Assembly: GCA_033002965.1 (NCBI GenBank)
Contig: JAURVB010014453.1
Span: forward strand, 57,848-121,847
DNA from: Piper betle
Lineage: Eukaryota; Streptophyta; Magnoliopsida; Piperales; Piperaceae
DNA: 64,000 nt
Direction: 5' to 3'
The translations under genes and the position numbers were made by a program. Shown piece by piece: positions 12,401-27,400 of the stretch (positions within the stretch are counted from its first letter, which is position 1; each line of letters opens with the position of its first letter). Below the pieces are notes generated by a model. It made no database searches, was not told the DNA's origin, and saw only the letters and a program-made list of their open reading frames with translations.

Positions 12401-15400
12401 CATACTCGTTTCCTTTGTTCTAACTTATCAATGCATTGGTGTCATCCTTAATTGCCTTTCCTAGTCTCTGTCATGTCATGTTAATGATATTTTGTGTGTT
12501 GCAGAACCCTTATTTTAGGATTTTCAGTAGTTTTACCCCATCTAATGCCCTTTTGTTGTCCTTAAGCCCATTCCCAGCTATAATGTCTATTTTATGTGGA
12601 TCTTCCAGAGAATGGATGGGCCAACAAAGTATTGTCTCATAAAAGACTTTGACGTGACCCTAAAGGGACTTTTGTGGCTTTAACAAATGTTTCATCTAGT
12701 TCTTTTCTAAGAAAGATTTCTAATGTGTCTCTACAAAGGATTTTTTTGAGCTGATTTTTTGTCATCTGAAGGATTTGCAAGTGTTGCCGCAAAAGAGATT
12801 TTTGGTACAGTCTTTCAATCTAAACGTTTTACAATGCCCTTTTCTAGAAAGGATCTTGCTAGTGTCCTTGAAAATGGTTTTATTTCTTGTTCTAAGTTGT
12901 AGTCCAGCTTAGAGGAGAGACTTTGAGAGGGTATAATAAATCAGTGTTTTCCTATCATAACAAATTTTTATTTGTGTCCTCTTAATAGGATCCGTGTATA
13001 TGTTCAAAATGGGTTTTACTCATCTACCTTTAAAATTTGTTGGGTCCTACAAGGATTTATTTGTGTCCTACGGACTTCTGTAACTCTACGTCTTAAAAGG
13101 ATTTCTTTGTGTCCACAACTTTTTTGTTTGTGCCCTGCATTTTATACCCGCATGCGATATTCAAGGCTAATGGGGTTCTGTTGCTAGCAGAGTCATTAAG
13201 AAGCATGGTTTCCACTTGTGGACCATTAAATCTACCTCTAGTATGATCTTGCAGTTGTGAACATTCCCAATGTGGAGCTATTTGGTTGGAATGAATAGAA
13301 CTTTGAGAATATTATTGGAAGATCTTCATTTGAGATAAAGTTAAGGAGAATGCATTTCCTATAAGCATGTTAATTCAAACCACCTTACCAAAGCACTGCC
13401 AAGAGCTAGTTATGTTTCAAGTTGAGCTTAGTTAACTATGCTCAACTTGAGAGGAAGTGTTTGGAAGTCCGTGCTATTTACTTTGTGTTTGACTGACTTG
13501 TTCAATGTTTATCTTGTTTGTTAGAGATGCACGTTAGTAGGTAGTTTAGTTGTTGCTATCTTCAAGGGATCACACAAATCACTCTTGTGATCATCCATGT
13601 TCAATGCACCATCTATTTTAACATGAATAAGAAGAGGATCGTGACCAATTAAGATCTGACCTAAAATTAGTATGAACCACTTATAGTATCAAACCGAAGC
13701 CTTCCATTCGAATATGAAGTACCCAAGTCTAATTAAAAGAAAAGAGATCGAAGGAAGAGGTACTACAGCGCCAAAGGAGAAAGGAATGGCATCAGCCAAT
13801 AGCTTTTGCCTGTGTCAAACTGTTGGGCATTGTATTGATTGAAAATCAAATATATGTACATTTTCGACCAACAAACCATCACCCATCAAGAAGACGGAGA
13901 AAGTTTCAAATAATTCAACTAAAAATATCTATTAGAAAGGAATAAAAAAATGGAGAAGAAGGGAAGGGTTTCGGGGAACATAAGTCATAAAGCAACTAAT
14001 ATACCTATGGAAAATAAGTAACTAGTAAAAGTCCTGAATCAACCAGAAAGTATCATGACAAAAGAACACAAATACACAACATGATAATGATTCTGGACTA
14101 AAGCAAAAAAACTAACAGCAAACCATACGAGTATTACTTAGAACAGAATTTTGCAAAAAAAAACATGCATACTCTAACTTCTTGTCGTGATGCTTCAGAT
14201 AAATAGTTGTTAACTGCGGGAGAAAGTATGTCCGAGTACTTCAGAGAAATTGAGCCCTCTTGATCTGGACTACGAGAGCTGCAACTCATAAGCATGCCAT
14301 CAGCAGGTTTTCTGTGCTGTAGGTAGAATATCTTCGTTAAGAATGCAATTATCCAATTACAACATAAAAGGTAACAAATTCATCTCTAGATATTCAAGCA
14401 TAGCCTGCATATCAAATAACAATTACCTCAAAAGAATGAGACATTCTTCCAGAAGCTTAAAAAACAATCTTGTTCTAGCAATACTTTGCTGCCATGCCTT
14501 AACAAGTGATGCATCATCCATGTTATGAACAATTTGCAAAAAAACAACAAGCACCTCTCTCTTCTCAATAGCACTTAAGTTGTAGAAAACTGGCATCTCA
14601 TCTAAAATCTGCCATGAAAAAAGAAAATAGAAGATATCAGTAGACCTCTATCAAGCATTAAGTGAAAAATTAACTCAGTCCCTAAACTAAGTATCCATCC
14701 ATTTGCCCTGACTGTTGGTAAATATGTACAAAAATCTTCTTCAAGCACCCATCATTTCATGTAGCTGATTCTTTATTTGGAGGCAATAAATGTTGAACAC
14801 TTGCTTTTTTTTATGGTTTTAGTGTTTCTTCGAAAAAGTGGACAACATCAAACCATGACACTATTCTGAATTTTTTTTATCAAACTAAAATGGTGAAAAT
14901 AATTGGTGAGACAAAATCTATGCCACTGACTGCGGCCAGTCTATGACAGCAAATGAATAAATCCACGTAACAAATTCCTACAAAAGATTTGTTCCTCAAT
15001 ACAATATATATTGTTACTTGGAACATCCGCTTAAGTTGCCTTCACAATCCCATAAAAATTGAAAATTCCTGATAGGGCCAATATACAGGAAAATGACTTC
15101 ACAACAATGTGGTAACCTGTTCAAAAGCATTAATTAACAATTTTGTTTGTCTTGAATTTATATTAAATCCATGGGAAACCAATTGGGCATTCTCTGTTTT
15201 GACAAAATCATTACTTCCAAACATAGAAGTAGCACAGTATCAAGATCGTGAAAATGCCAATAAAAGACCACTCTTACGCTTGATTTTCAGTTCACTGAAG
15301 AAAGTAAAAAATATAGTCTGGGATACTAATCTGAGTTTGATGCCCCACATACTCTGGGGGAGGCATGCAATGAGCCTACAAAGCTTCCCACAATAGGGGC

Positions 15401-18400
15401 ATGCAAATGCCCAAAATACCCGAGGGCCAAGGCTAGTGGGAAAAGACCATTAATGGTCATCCAAAAGTAAACTGAACCAAAACCAAACCCATAGAAATCA
15501 AAACAAATATATGGAGAAAAATAAACACTTGTAGACATATACCTGCCCCACTACTGGAAAATATAGTTGTGCAATATACAACTTGTCTTCAGGTTTCTGA
15601 TAACGAATATCAAATTCATGCTTGCATATAAGAATGACCAGCATTCGCGCAGCCTATGAAAAAGTAGAACTTAATTATGCATATTGATTATTTTTAGTTA
15701 ATCACACACAAATTTCCTGAAAATAAGGCAAATCAACAGTTGATAAATCAATTACAAAGAAGAAGCATACTTTGGCACGCATAGATACATCATCTTGATC
15801 CCACGTGAGAAAAAGTTCTTGAAGAAGAACTGACGACAAATAGTTCCTAAACAACACAGAAGGCGTTAGGAGGGGCAACAATAGAGCGTCTGGATACATG
15901 TTAATGGCTACAAAATATATAAACCAGGCAAATTAATGAATAATGTCCAAGTAATCATGAAAAAAATGAGCAAGAAGTTCGTAGCATCCACTTATTCATC
16001 ATCAAATAACCCCTCTTTCATCATCTTCTTCCACCAATGCAAAACAGTTGGTCCAGTGGTATTAAATCCTATTCCGCCACTTCACTCGATCAGAGTCCAT
16101 GCCAAAGCTCAAATCACATGAAAAAGAAGTAAAAAGGGTCTTTAAAAAGGATTCCAAACAGGCCTGTAACAGTGAGTAGAATAATGCAAGGTTTTAAAAT
16201 GATTGAAATCAAGGAAATTGGCGCCAAATTAGAGAGGATTAGGAAATTAGTCTGCAGTTGACACGACTCATGAGGATTGGAGAGGATAGAATTAGACCGC
16301 AATAGCGTTCTTTGATACCCTTCATCAGAATACAGGACAAACTTATACATCATTTTCATGGGCCTTCATTATCTGAGCCTAATATTCATTCCAAATAAGT
16401 AATCCATCACTAACCCACATAAACATAAGAATCAGGGAAACTCTTCAACTAATTGCCGAACAATGCTACCCTGTACCCTAAGGTTCAAAGTCATACAAGT
16501 AAGACCTGATGTCGACAGCAAGTTCCCATGTAGCGTCTTCACACTACAGACCACTACATCAAACTTACACCTCTGTACCAAACAACCATCACAACGAGCT
16601 TGCCCACGTTCAAGAACTGTGGAGAGAAATGGATTGAGCCCCTCAAATGAGGCAACACGTGGGAGAATGCAGCTGTGGAAGATTCTCATATACTTTTTAT
16701 CACATAAAACACAAATGAAATCCAATAAGTCCAGTCTGACAGCAACACCACCATCAGACTCCAACACTCGAAGGGTCCATAAAAGGGCTGCCATATATGA
16801 CTAACAAGGAAACACTGTAAAGTGCAGAGAGGTCAGACTGAAGTTCGATATATACCATACCACCAAAGTCAAAAACCTGGTCTCATTGAACTTTTATTAC
16901 AGTGAGCCTTCGTTCGCAACCCTGCCACTTGCAAGTGCATTTTTGAGGTTGTAGAGCTCATTGCTCTCAATAAATGGTTGCTCCACCTCCTCCATAGGTG
17001 AACTATGAAGCACATAGGCCTGTTGATGTTAGCTAGAATATCCAGTAAGAACATAGCAAGAAGAATTAAGAAGAGTGTGGTGGTAGATTTGGACTTCTGG
17101 TTCATGTTTTGAAGATGGCTGCAATGCTAGACTTCGGCACCATGGTGCCCAGCAGACTTATATACATAAAATAAAAGGTGTTTTGGCATATTGTATGCAA
17201 TCGAACTTAATTCTTCCTGTATTGTTAGAGAGGGATTCTCTCAGATTCTCTACTGCAAGAGGGGGGTTTCTTTTCTGTTCTGTGAGAATCAAGGTGCTAT
17301 TCATCATGCATATTGATCCAATTGTCAAAGGGAAAGAAAGAAACTTTATTATATTATTCTGATCTCTTTCATAGTGAATTCTCCTCTTGTGGACTTGGCA
17401 CTTTTTACGCTCACAATATTTCTCTTGTGCCTCTCTTCTTGTTTCTCCTTGGACTTGATTATTTGCCGGATTAAAATGTCATAAGCCGCTGAAATGCTGT
17501 TAGATTGTTATTATTGCGCTACTCCATGAACATTATTCTTAACAACACAAACATAAGAGGACAATTATGTTATTCTTAAAAAGCCTCAAAAGGTGATGTA
17601 ATCTTCACTACAAAAGAGAAGAATTTATGTTCCTTGTAAAGTTAATTTCTAGAAAAGATAGAAAAGAATGTACATGATAAACTAAAATTTCATTAATCAT
17701 GATTAGAGCCGTGTAAAATCATGAAGACAATATTATTTATAGGAAAACTAAGAAGAAACACACATCTCATGGACACCCTAATAGATTTTAAATAAATTAC
17801 AAAAAGCATAAACAAATCCCAAAAATAAGAAAAACATATAAATTAAGTAGTAAAAAATAAGAAATAAGAAATACTCCCCATCAAGTATGTAGCAAAACCA
17901 TGTTATATTGTACGACCTCCATCCAAGGCGAACAAAAGGCCACTGTTCTCTACCATAACAATACAAACAAGTCTCTAGAGGCTTGTTTAACACCTCAGTA
18001 TGCTTGTTCATTTGCATAGGATAATTAGTACTCATTAAAGTGTCAACTCCTCTAGTTGAAAGAGTTCTCTAAAACTAAAGAAAGACCCCAACAGTGTGAC
18101 AATGGACTCTCGTATGTCGTGCAGTTTGGCAGCATGCCTTACAAATAGCTTGACAACTTGCTTGCTCGTAAAAGGCAGTGGACAATGCAATAAGTTGCCA
18201 TACTTTGGTCCATTAATTGACCACAACCTACATAGCAGAATCTCCACCAGTAGTTGAAAAACTAGATAAAGTCCAAGGAGACATTGTCAGTTTTGACACT
18301 GGTTGGATTCAAATAGATAAACCTGGTCGCATCCTGAACCACAATGTACGGAGTTTACGTGAACACACTCTATAGGGCAAGAGTAGAGACAGTTTGCACC

Positions 18401-21400
18401 TCCGTTGCATAATCTATCCCCACCTTTGCTCCCAATAGCTCGTCATGATTCATATAAGTGTAAAAAAAACAATTTTGTTATTTTTTGCATCGGAATCAAG
18501 GGGCAAGTATCTCCTTGCAATTGTAACATAATCATTTCTTCCTACAAGCAACAATTGCAGCTTGAGTTAGACAGTTAATCAAGATGAGGAAATGCCTTCA
18601 ACACCAACACAAACCCTTTTGGAAGTGTGTCTAAAGATATTGCTCCCCAAAAAGGAGGGTCATATCTTGCATTTTAGCAAACTCTATAGCATGAATCACG
18701 CTTGTAGACTTAAGCATACTTAGTTTTGAAGCGATCTCCTGACATCTAACAATCACCCAACTTATCAGGGCCTTCACAGTCTAATGTTCCACTCTATTGG
18801 CGGACTACTTGAACTCTTTCAAATACCCGGATAAATGCCTTGTCTGCTATATCCAAGTCATGAGGACCTTAGTCTGCTTCCACCATTTAATAGCACTAGA
18901 TTGTTTACTTTAAGAGATGAAATCAGGCAAGGAAACTGTGCCTTCTTCTGGAGTCTCTTGGTTAAAAAAAGCAATCTCTAGAATAAAAATCTTCTTCGTG
19001 ACATTTCTCAAATTGCTCGAGTACTTATGAAAATCTATCTAGGTGATACAAGTTCAGATGCCATGCCCCATGAGCATCATAACCGCACTTGAGCACCTAG
19101 GCCACACCTCCCATGCCAGAGAGACGATGAGAATGCACCCAAATCACAATCCCATCATGTCATAGCCTACTACTGCTCTGAACCTTGCCAGTGGAAGATG
19201 CGTTCAAGGTGGCACTAGGCTAGGCCACAATACTACCATAACTGGCTTTCATACTTGACTCAACACCCATTAATCCTAGAATCTAAAAAAATAGGGCTTG
19301 ACCTCGACCTTGGCATGTTCCACTTTCAAATCTAATTGGATTGTATGAGACCCAATCAGACCCACTCTTTTACCCATTTGAACAGGGACAACCCACTTCC
19401 ACCTCTAAAAGACAAGTCCGGCTATGCAACCAAGAAGGCACTTGTACCCCACAATGTCGCCATGGCTTGAGATCCACATCCATCATCTCCGCTGCCACTT
19501 CTTGAGGCAGCCTGCTTGGTGTCTCTCTACCAGTCCAGAAATCGATGTTCCAATCATCCCAACGAATCCATTAGAGTAAACATGGACTCCTGATTCAAGT
19601 CTGCAAAATTTGTCTCCCCTATCACCAAGGCCATCAAACTCCTCATATTCTGCTAAAGGTATGATTAAGTGAACTCATCTATGTGGAAACAAGGCTCCAA
19701 TACCAATTTGACAGTGCCTGAAATGACTTAGGGCTTTGCATTGAGTGAAAACAAGAAACTTGGAAAAACTTTTTAGAAAATTGAAAAATTAGAGTTCCAT
19801 ACAGTAGGTGCTGAGAGATAATAACATTGCAATACTGTCATTTGATACTCTTTACCAATATGCATAACAGTGATCTACATTTTTCTAATGGATCTCACAA
19901 AGTAAGTCAGCCCATTTCATCAACTAATCCCTAATCCACCTACATCTTAACGTATTTGAACTAGATCTGATAGTTAGAAGAATAAGTTGACAGTCGCTGA
20001 TTTTGTCTTCAAAACCAGGGATTTATAGTTGGGATCTTTTATCTCTTGTATGGCTGTACATATCTATAAATTAATGAAAAAGAGAAAGGTAGATGGATGA
20101 CACAACGTCAACAACTACTACTATTCTTCTATTCCTTCATGCCTTCCGAATATGCTAAACTAACCATCCTTTACTTTATTTTTCACACTCATAAACAGAA
20201 GAACGAAACTAAACAATATCACTATAGCCTAACATTCTGGTACAATAAACCGTACCTATCTGAAGGATCTCTTCCAGGCATTTCCACAAAAAGATCATGA
20301 TCACAGACAATTTGCAAAAAGGTAAGCTTGCAATCATGGAGAATGGGTTGGCAGACACCTGCAAACTTGTCCATGTATAATGACACCTGAATAATTGAAG
20401 CCACCATTGAGCATTTAAATAGAAGGCTAAGAAAGAGTTGAATTAAAGCTCACCAACCTCAAAGTAGATGATCAAAAATTAAAAATAAAAGCACAGTACT
20501 CAGATGACAAGAAAGCACACCAGATTAAGATGTTAAATGGGATACAAATGTCAGGAACAAAAATAAAAAGAAAGTGTGACTATATAGCTTTTAATCCCAT
20601 AATTGCATCATACAACAATTTCTTTTTTTACCCCCTTTTTTTCCATTTACCTATACAGGTCATCTTCATTCAACTCAAAATTTTATATCAGGAAGCACGG
20701 GAATTTTTTTATTCCTTGGTGTCATTGAACATGAGAGGTGTGGTATGTACGTCTAAAATAGATAATTAATAAGTAGAGGAAGGCCTAAGAGTCGTTAATG
20801 AAGGTCATTGCAAAAAATATGGAAATGTCACCATTCAATGCATTTCAAACAATTGGGCCAACCAGGCACCAAATAGAACACATACTCTTCCTAGATGCAC
20901 TCCATTAATCCTGAATGATATTTAAAGTAAATCAACACATACCAGCTCAAAAACTTGGCGAGGCTCTATAACTGAAAGAAGATCATAACAGAAGAATGCC
21001 AAACTGCTGTTCAAACGTTTCGCCAAGCTTAAGCCTTTCTTACAGCGTTCATGTACCTCAGTGAGAAGGCAGTCATAAAGCTGCATGGTGCACCTGAATA
21101 CACCATCCTTTAGCTGCAGTGGAGGAATTTCTTCACCTAAAATGAAAAATCTAATTACCAACACCTCATCGCCCATATATGTCAATATAAGTCCCACATC
21201 AGTTTAAAATTTTTACTTTTCTTAAAAGATTTATCAAAAGCTACTAAATTCTATTGATAGATAAATGAGAAGTCAAGAAGCCACAAAAATCTTTTGGTCA
21301 AAAGCGAAATGAACTGCACAAGAATGAAAGGTGAACATGAATTAGACATGGCTTAAAATTGCCAACAACAGCTTTTTGAGATTATTGAAGTTACAACATC

Positions 21401-24400
21401 AAGTAGCATACAGAACACGGTATTAAATTTTTATGCATTGCTAATTCAAAAACCTGAAGAAAGATTTTGATGATAGAGGCGGGCTTGTTCTATTGCCATT
21501 GACTTAACAATCAGCTCCAAGAAAAACCATGCCATGGTGAGGACATCATCATAAACAGGCCCAACACGATATCCTTTAGCCTAGAAAGAAGACCGATTTG
21601 AAGAAAAAAGTAACAACATAGAGTACAAGTTTAAAACAATGACCACTCGACCATTACTTTATGGGATAGATACCTTGCTCCGAGCCAAACTTCCCCAAAC
21701 TGTAGACAGGCCAGGATAAACTGGAGGCTGGTGACCCCCAAAATCAACAAATGCACAGTCAACATAACTAACAAGAAAGCGATTTCTTTCAGCTCCATCA
21801 GAAGACTCTTGTTGCACCCTACAAAATTGTTGAGAAATATGTATTATTTATGCTTGCATTTGACTTGCTCAATGCTCTTGCTTGTTAGAGATGCACGTTA
21901 GGAGATAGTTTACTTGTTGCTATTTTCAAGGGATCACACGAATCACTCTTGTGATCATCCATTTACAATGTACTATCTCTAAATACAAGAATAAGAAGGT
22001 CGTGATCAATTAAGATATGACCCATTATCTCCCTATCTATTTATCATCCTAACCGTGGAAATTCTTCAACATGGCATCAGAGCTGGTTAGATCCTGATAA
22101 CCAATAATCCCTCGGCTACTTGAGGAAGAGGGAGGCACTTCAATATGGTTGCTTCCCTCCCTCCCGCCACTCTGATCTGTTTTTTTCTTTCCCTGATGCT
22201 CTCCGATCTGTTGCTTTTTTCTTTTCATTTTTTATTTTGCTCGTCGTTGCCAAGTTGTCTCCTCGAAAGTTGCTTTCTTGCATATCTTTGGGCCACATTT
22301 CCACCTGACATAATTTGCATCTCATGTTTTGCTGTGTATGCGAGGACACTCGTAGCTTGTGAGATGGTGCTTCGCTCGTGCATGTAATGGTGTCCGGTGA
22401 TTGGATGGACCAACAATGTATTGTCTTATCATTGAACTTTGATGTGCTCCTAAAGGGATTTTTGTGTCTTTACCAAAAGGTATCAACGTATCCTTTTCTA
22501 AAAAAGGATTTTAATGTCTGTCCTAGCACGGGATTTTTTATGATCTTTTGTCGTTTGAAGGTTTTGCAAGTATTCCCTCAAAAGAGTTTTTTGTATTACC
22601 TTTTATCTAAAGGTTTATGGTGTCCTTTCTTGAAAGGTTATTACGTGTGTCCTTGATGATGGTTTTAATTCTTTGTCTAAGTTCTAGTCCAGCATAAGGG
22701 ATAGATATGAATGTCCTTTGAGAGTGTTTTAAAATCAGCCTTTTCATATTACCAAGGAATTTTTATTTGCCCTATGAATAGTACTCTTGTATATGTTCAA
22801 AATGGGTTAAACTCCTGTGCCTTTAAAATTTAGTGTTCTAAGAGTTATTTTTGCCCTCTGGTCTTCTATTACCTCACTTGTTTCCTTTTCTTCATATAGG
22901 ATTTCTTTGTGTCTAAAATTTCCAGTTGTAACGTGGAGCTATTTGGTTGTAAAATTAGACCATTGAGAATCTTATTGGAAGATCTTCATTAGAAATAAAG
23001 TCAAGGAGAATGCCATCCTTTTGAAGCACTTAATTCAAAGATGCAGGTAGCAAATATTATAACAAAAGATTTGCCTATAGCACAACCAAGGTTCGCCCTT
23101 TTGGTCCTTGAACTTGTCTCGAAAGGGCCAAAAAGAGGGATCCCGGAGAGATCTCGAAAATACCAAGATGTCAAAAATACTAATATGAATAATTATTTAA
23201 TTTATAATACCTTCCAATTAAATAAACACATAGTTTAAATTAACCATCAAAGTAATAGTTTTATTCATAAAATCATAATTAGATGATCCTTTAACCCAAT
23301 AACACCTTTGGCCTTCATATATTTTTTATCTTAGTCGTATTTTCAACTCCTCATTCTTCTTATTGGTATAATTTGTAATAGTTATATTAAAGAGCTAAAC
23401 AAATACAACTAGGACAACAAAAATATTAAGTGTCAAACTTAAATATATATAATAAACAATTTATATAAATTATTTACACTATATGATCTATAGAAGTATT
23501 TATATAAAAAGTTCACATCAATCCACAAAAAATTATTTACAATAAATAATTTATTAAAAATATTTATAACAAATATTTACAGTAACATACAAATTCTTTC
23601 AAGTAACATTTGTATAAAATTGTTTATTTGTTATAAGAAACAAGAGTTTTTTTAATAAAAACAAGAGTATATATATATATACTCCCCCACCCCCCAGCCC
23701 TCTGCTGCCCCAGCCGCCGCTTGCCTCCCACCCCCTCCCCCTTCTCTTTCTCCCTCACCCTCTTTCCTCCTTGCATCCCCCTTTCCTCCTTGCATCCCCC
23801 TCTCCCTTCCCTTCTCTGGGAGGTCTTCCGCCTCCTCCCAAGTCTGCGAGAAGGTAAACCTTGAGCACAACATCAAGATCTATAGTTCAAGCAATGTTTG
23901 GTTGATTCCCCTTCATACCTTAAGGGGGAGATATGAGAGTTGACCTCTACATGAAGATCATATATGGTTGATTTTTTCCAATTCTAATATTAACTCAGGC
24001 TGCCTACTCTTTGAAGCATGTTAATGCAGGGAAGTAGATTGTTTACAATCTCGCTAAAGTAATGCCAAAATCTAGACATGAAGAATTGTGTTCCAAGTAG
24101 AGCTTAGTAAACTTTGTCAACTTGAGGGGGAGGTTAGAGAAATATGAGCCAGATATGTTTGTATTTGACTTGTTCAATTCTTATCTTGTTTGTTAGAGAT
24201 ACATGTTAAGAGAGAGTTTATTCGTTGCAATTTTCAAGGGATCACACAAATCACTGTTCTGATCATCCATGCACTATTTGATATCTATAAATACATTAAT
24301 AAGAAGAAATCATGGTCAATTAAGATTTGACCCATTATCTCCTTGTCTATTTATTATCCAAACTAAAAAATTCTTCAACATTTTGTAAATTTTAAATAAT

Positions 24401-27400
24401 TTAATTACTTGTCCCAAATGATCAAACTGTTAAGAAAGGAAAATACTTAATCTTTACTTTAACACTCCCCCTTAAGTGCAAGCAAATAAGGATTAGCATG
24501 TGGAAAAATACAAATACATGACAAATAATCCATTAGGCACAATATGGAGCAAATTAACAGGTCATTAACAAGATTCGAACCCCTGCCCTTTGGCTTTGAT
24601 ATCATATAAATTTTAAATAGCATACCCACCCGTCCCAAAAACTCAAATAGTTAGGAAAGGGAACCATTAAATATTTACTTCAACAAAAAAATTTCACATG
24701 TCAAGCACAAGTTAGTAGCATATGTATATTAAACAAACAACCAAATCTGCTACAAAATAGTAATTGATATGTTATGATTCTGTTTCAATCATATGGCATG
24801 GGTCAAAGGTTTGTGCTATGCGTAGGTCTGAATTGTAAATGATGGTCAGTTCTAAAACATGTTTGGTTATTAAAAAGCTCCTAATACCGTATTAAATTAC
24901 GGATCAAAATCATAACAACACAGAATCGAGAAACCTAAGTTTAAAAAAATTATAAAATCCATGAAAATATGACTTTTATAAAATTATTTGAATTGTTATA
25001 GCCATAGTTGTAAAAATCAGAATCAAACGTTAAATCGGATTGGAAGGGAGTCATTGAATCAAACCAATTCATCAAAAATAGGACAAGAATCAATTAAGTG
25101 GAATCGGCCAAAATCAGTGGAGTTATTAATTATAGAATATATTATGTTAATATTAGGTATGTATTATATTTTATAATATTTTTTTCCATATTTTTTGGAT
25201 TTTTTTGAATTAATTACAGTTAGTTATTACTTTTTACTAAAGTCAGAGACGAGTCAACTTTTAATGCCACCAACCTATTTTTTCTTTTGATGCTTCTCTT
25301 CCCCCAAACGACGCTGCCTCCTCCATCGCCCCCGCCCAATCCAACCCCCCCTCCCCCTGCTGGCCTGTCCCCGTCCGCCCCTGTTGGCCTGTCCCCCGCC
25401 ACCCAACCGACCCCTCACCCCGTCTCCCCTCCCGTCGTCATGAATAGGCCTATTCTTGCCGCATCGAGAATAGGCCTGAATCGGCCGATTTTTACCCAAA
25501 ACGAGTTAGCCTTGTTTAGACTCAATTTCTCACCTAGCAAAGTAAATCAGCCGATTTGGAGTGGAATCGGCCGATTTTTGCAACTATGGTTATAGCTAAT
25601 TATAAAATGTTTAATGTGGCATATAAGTTTAGAATATTTTTTTAAGTGAATAGGTTCATTAAAATATTGTACAACTTTGATTGATTCAATCAAACAGTTT
25701 TTTATAAATGACATTAATAAAATATGGTTCCCAAATTACTAAACCAAACCCAACTGAAATATTTTGGTTCAATTCATTTGGCTTTCAACCTTCTTGGTTT
25801 GGGTTTTCTTACACAATCTGTCGACCAATTACCAATTCGATCATTCGATTAACCAAACCGACTAAATGTTTGCCCCTACTTAATTTTAGTCCCACATCAC
25901 AAACAAGAATGCACGGTGAATATTATATGAGATGGGTTGCAAGCTTTCTAAAATGGCTAATTATTTTGAAATGGGTCAAGACCATTAAAATGTAATATCA
26001 AAGCCCACACATGCCTCCACTTGTATTTGAAAGGAGGAAAAGATTACATGGGACACGACGGATGGTCTGAAGTGAAAAAAACCTATAGCAAACAATAGTC
26101 GCATTGGCTAGACATTGGTATGAGAGGCTAAGTGCAGTGGAACGTTAATGGTATGGGCATAGATTTGTAATATTATGAGCTTAAGCCTAGGAATGTGGAT
26201 GGTGAATTCCATATAAAACAAGTTGTAAGCCTCTTAAAGTGGCATGCAATTTTGGCCGAAAGCATAAAAAAGGTTCACATTAATGAAAAAGATGTCACTA
26301 TAAGGAGACTAGAAAACATCATTAGCACCACCACTACCAATTGGAATTATGCACAACCCACCATCTTAGGCACCATCCAAAACCAATAGCACACTGGATT
26401 CTCACTGGAATCAGGCGAGAATCAAGATTGCAATTTATGATCTCTACTTCTCTCTAGCCTAGCAGTTATCCCTTTCCATTCTAGCACACTTCTATTGCAA
26501 ACATCTACTATTCTGCTAAATCATCTACCAAAAACTCAGTAAAGTTCCCTTTTCAGTTCAATTGCTTTTCATTGTACCTTAGTTTAATTGCTTTTCATTG
26601 TAAATTTAGAAGCAAAGTTTATCAAGTTCAATTAAATATTGAAGACATTAGATTTCACACATTTCACAAAACAAAGTTTTTTTCAGTTCTATTCAGTTGG
26701 ATTTTACAAACAAAGTTTATCTCCTACAATTTTGTTTTGGTGTTTGTTCTTCTCCTAATTTACTCTTCAATATTAAACACTAAAAGAGGCATACTACTTT
26801 TAAATTCTTTAAAGATTAAGGCATAGAATCCTGACATATTTTTCAAATTTATCCACTTGCATGTCAACATCCAAATGTTTCGCAAGTTTTGATACTCAGA
26901 AGCCCTTACGGACATCAACCCATGTTTATTCACGCTTGGTATCAATGTATGAGCATTTGTGCAGTACAAGATATTATAAATATAATAAGATATAATGGGA
27001 AAAAATTAGAGCTGCTGTCTTTTACCCTCATATGAGCTACTTCCAATATGAACCATACAATAAGATGTAATGGCCAGAGGAAGATTTCCTCTCATTTCTC
27101 TCTCTCCATTTTGCCAACTCTAAATATCATTCACACTTTATAGCATCTTCTCTATGAAAACCAGAAGATGAGAATGAATCGACTGATCCAGGATGAGATA
27201 ACAATTTTCAGGTTCTCCTCGTCACTAAACATCTAGAGACAGAAATTATAAAGTTTAACGACGATATCTCAAGATGTTATTCCAACAGGTCAATTTTGCA
27301 ATGGTCACTTTGAAACCAACCAAACTTGCAGCATATAACGATATTAGAACAGTATAAGATGAAGTTGCCTTTGTAGTGTTTTCATCAATCCACTTCTGAA

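Noticed and set aside
22120..22656. Several short frames in element B, plus strand
   Set aside because: Inside a decayed retrotransposon interior with no similarity to gag or pol.
21818..24390. Target-site duplication for element B
   Set aside because: Left flank AAAAT and right flank TTTTG do not match; flanks are instead inverse (ACAAAA/TTTTGT), so no duplication is claimed.
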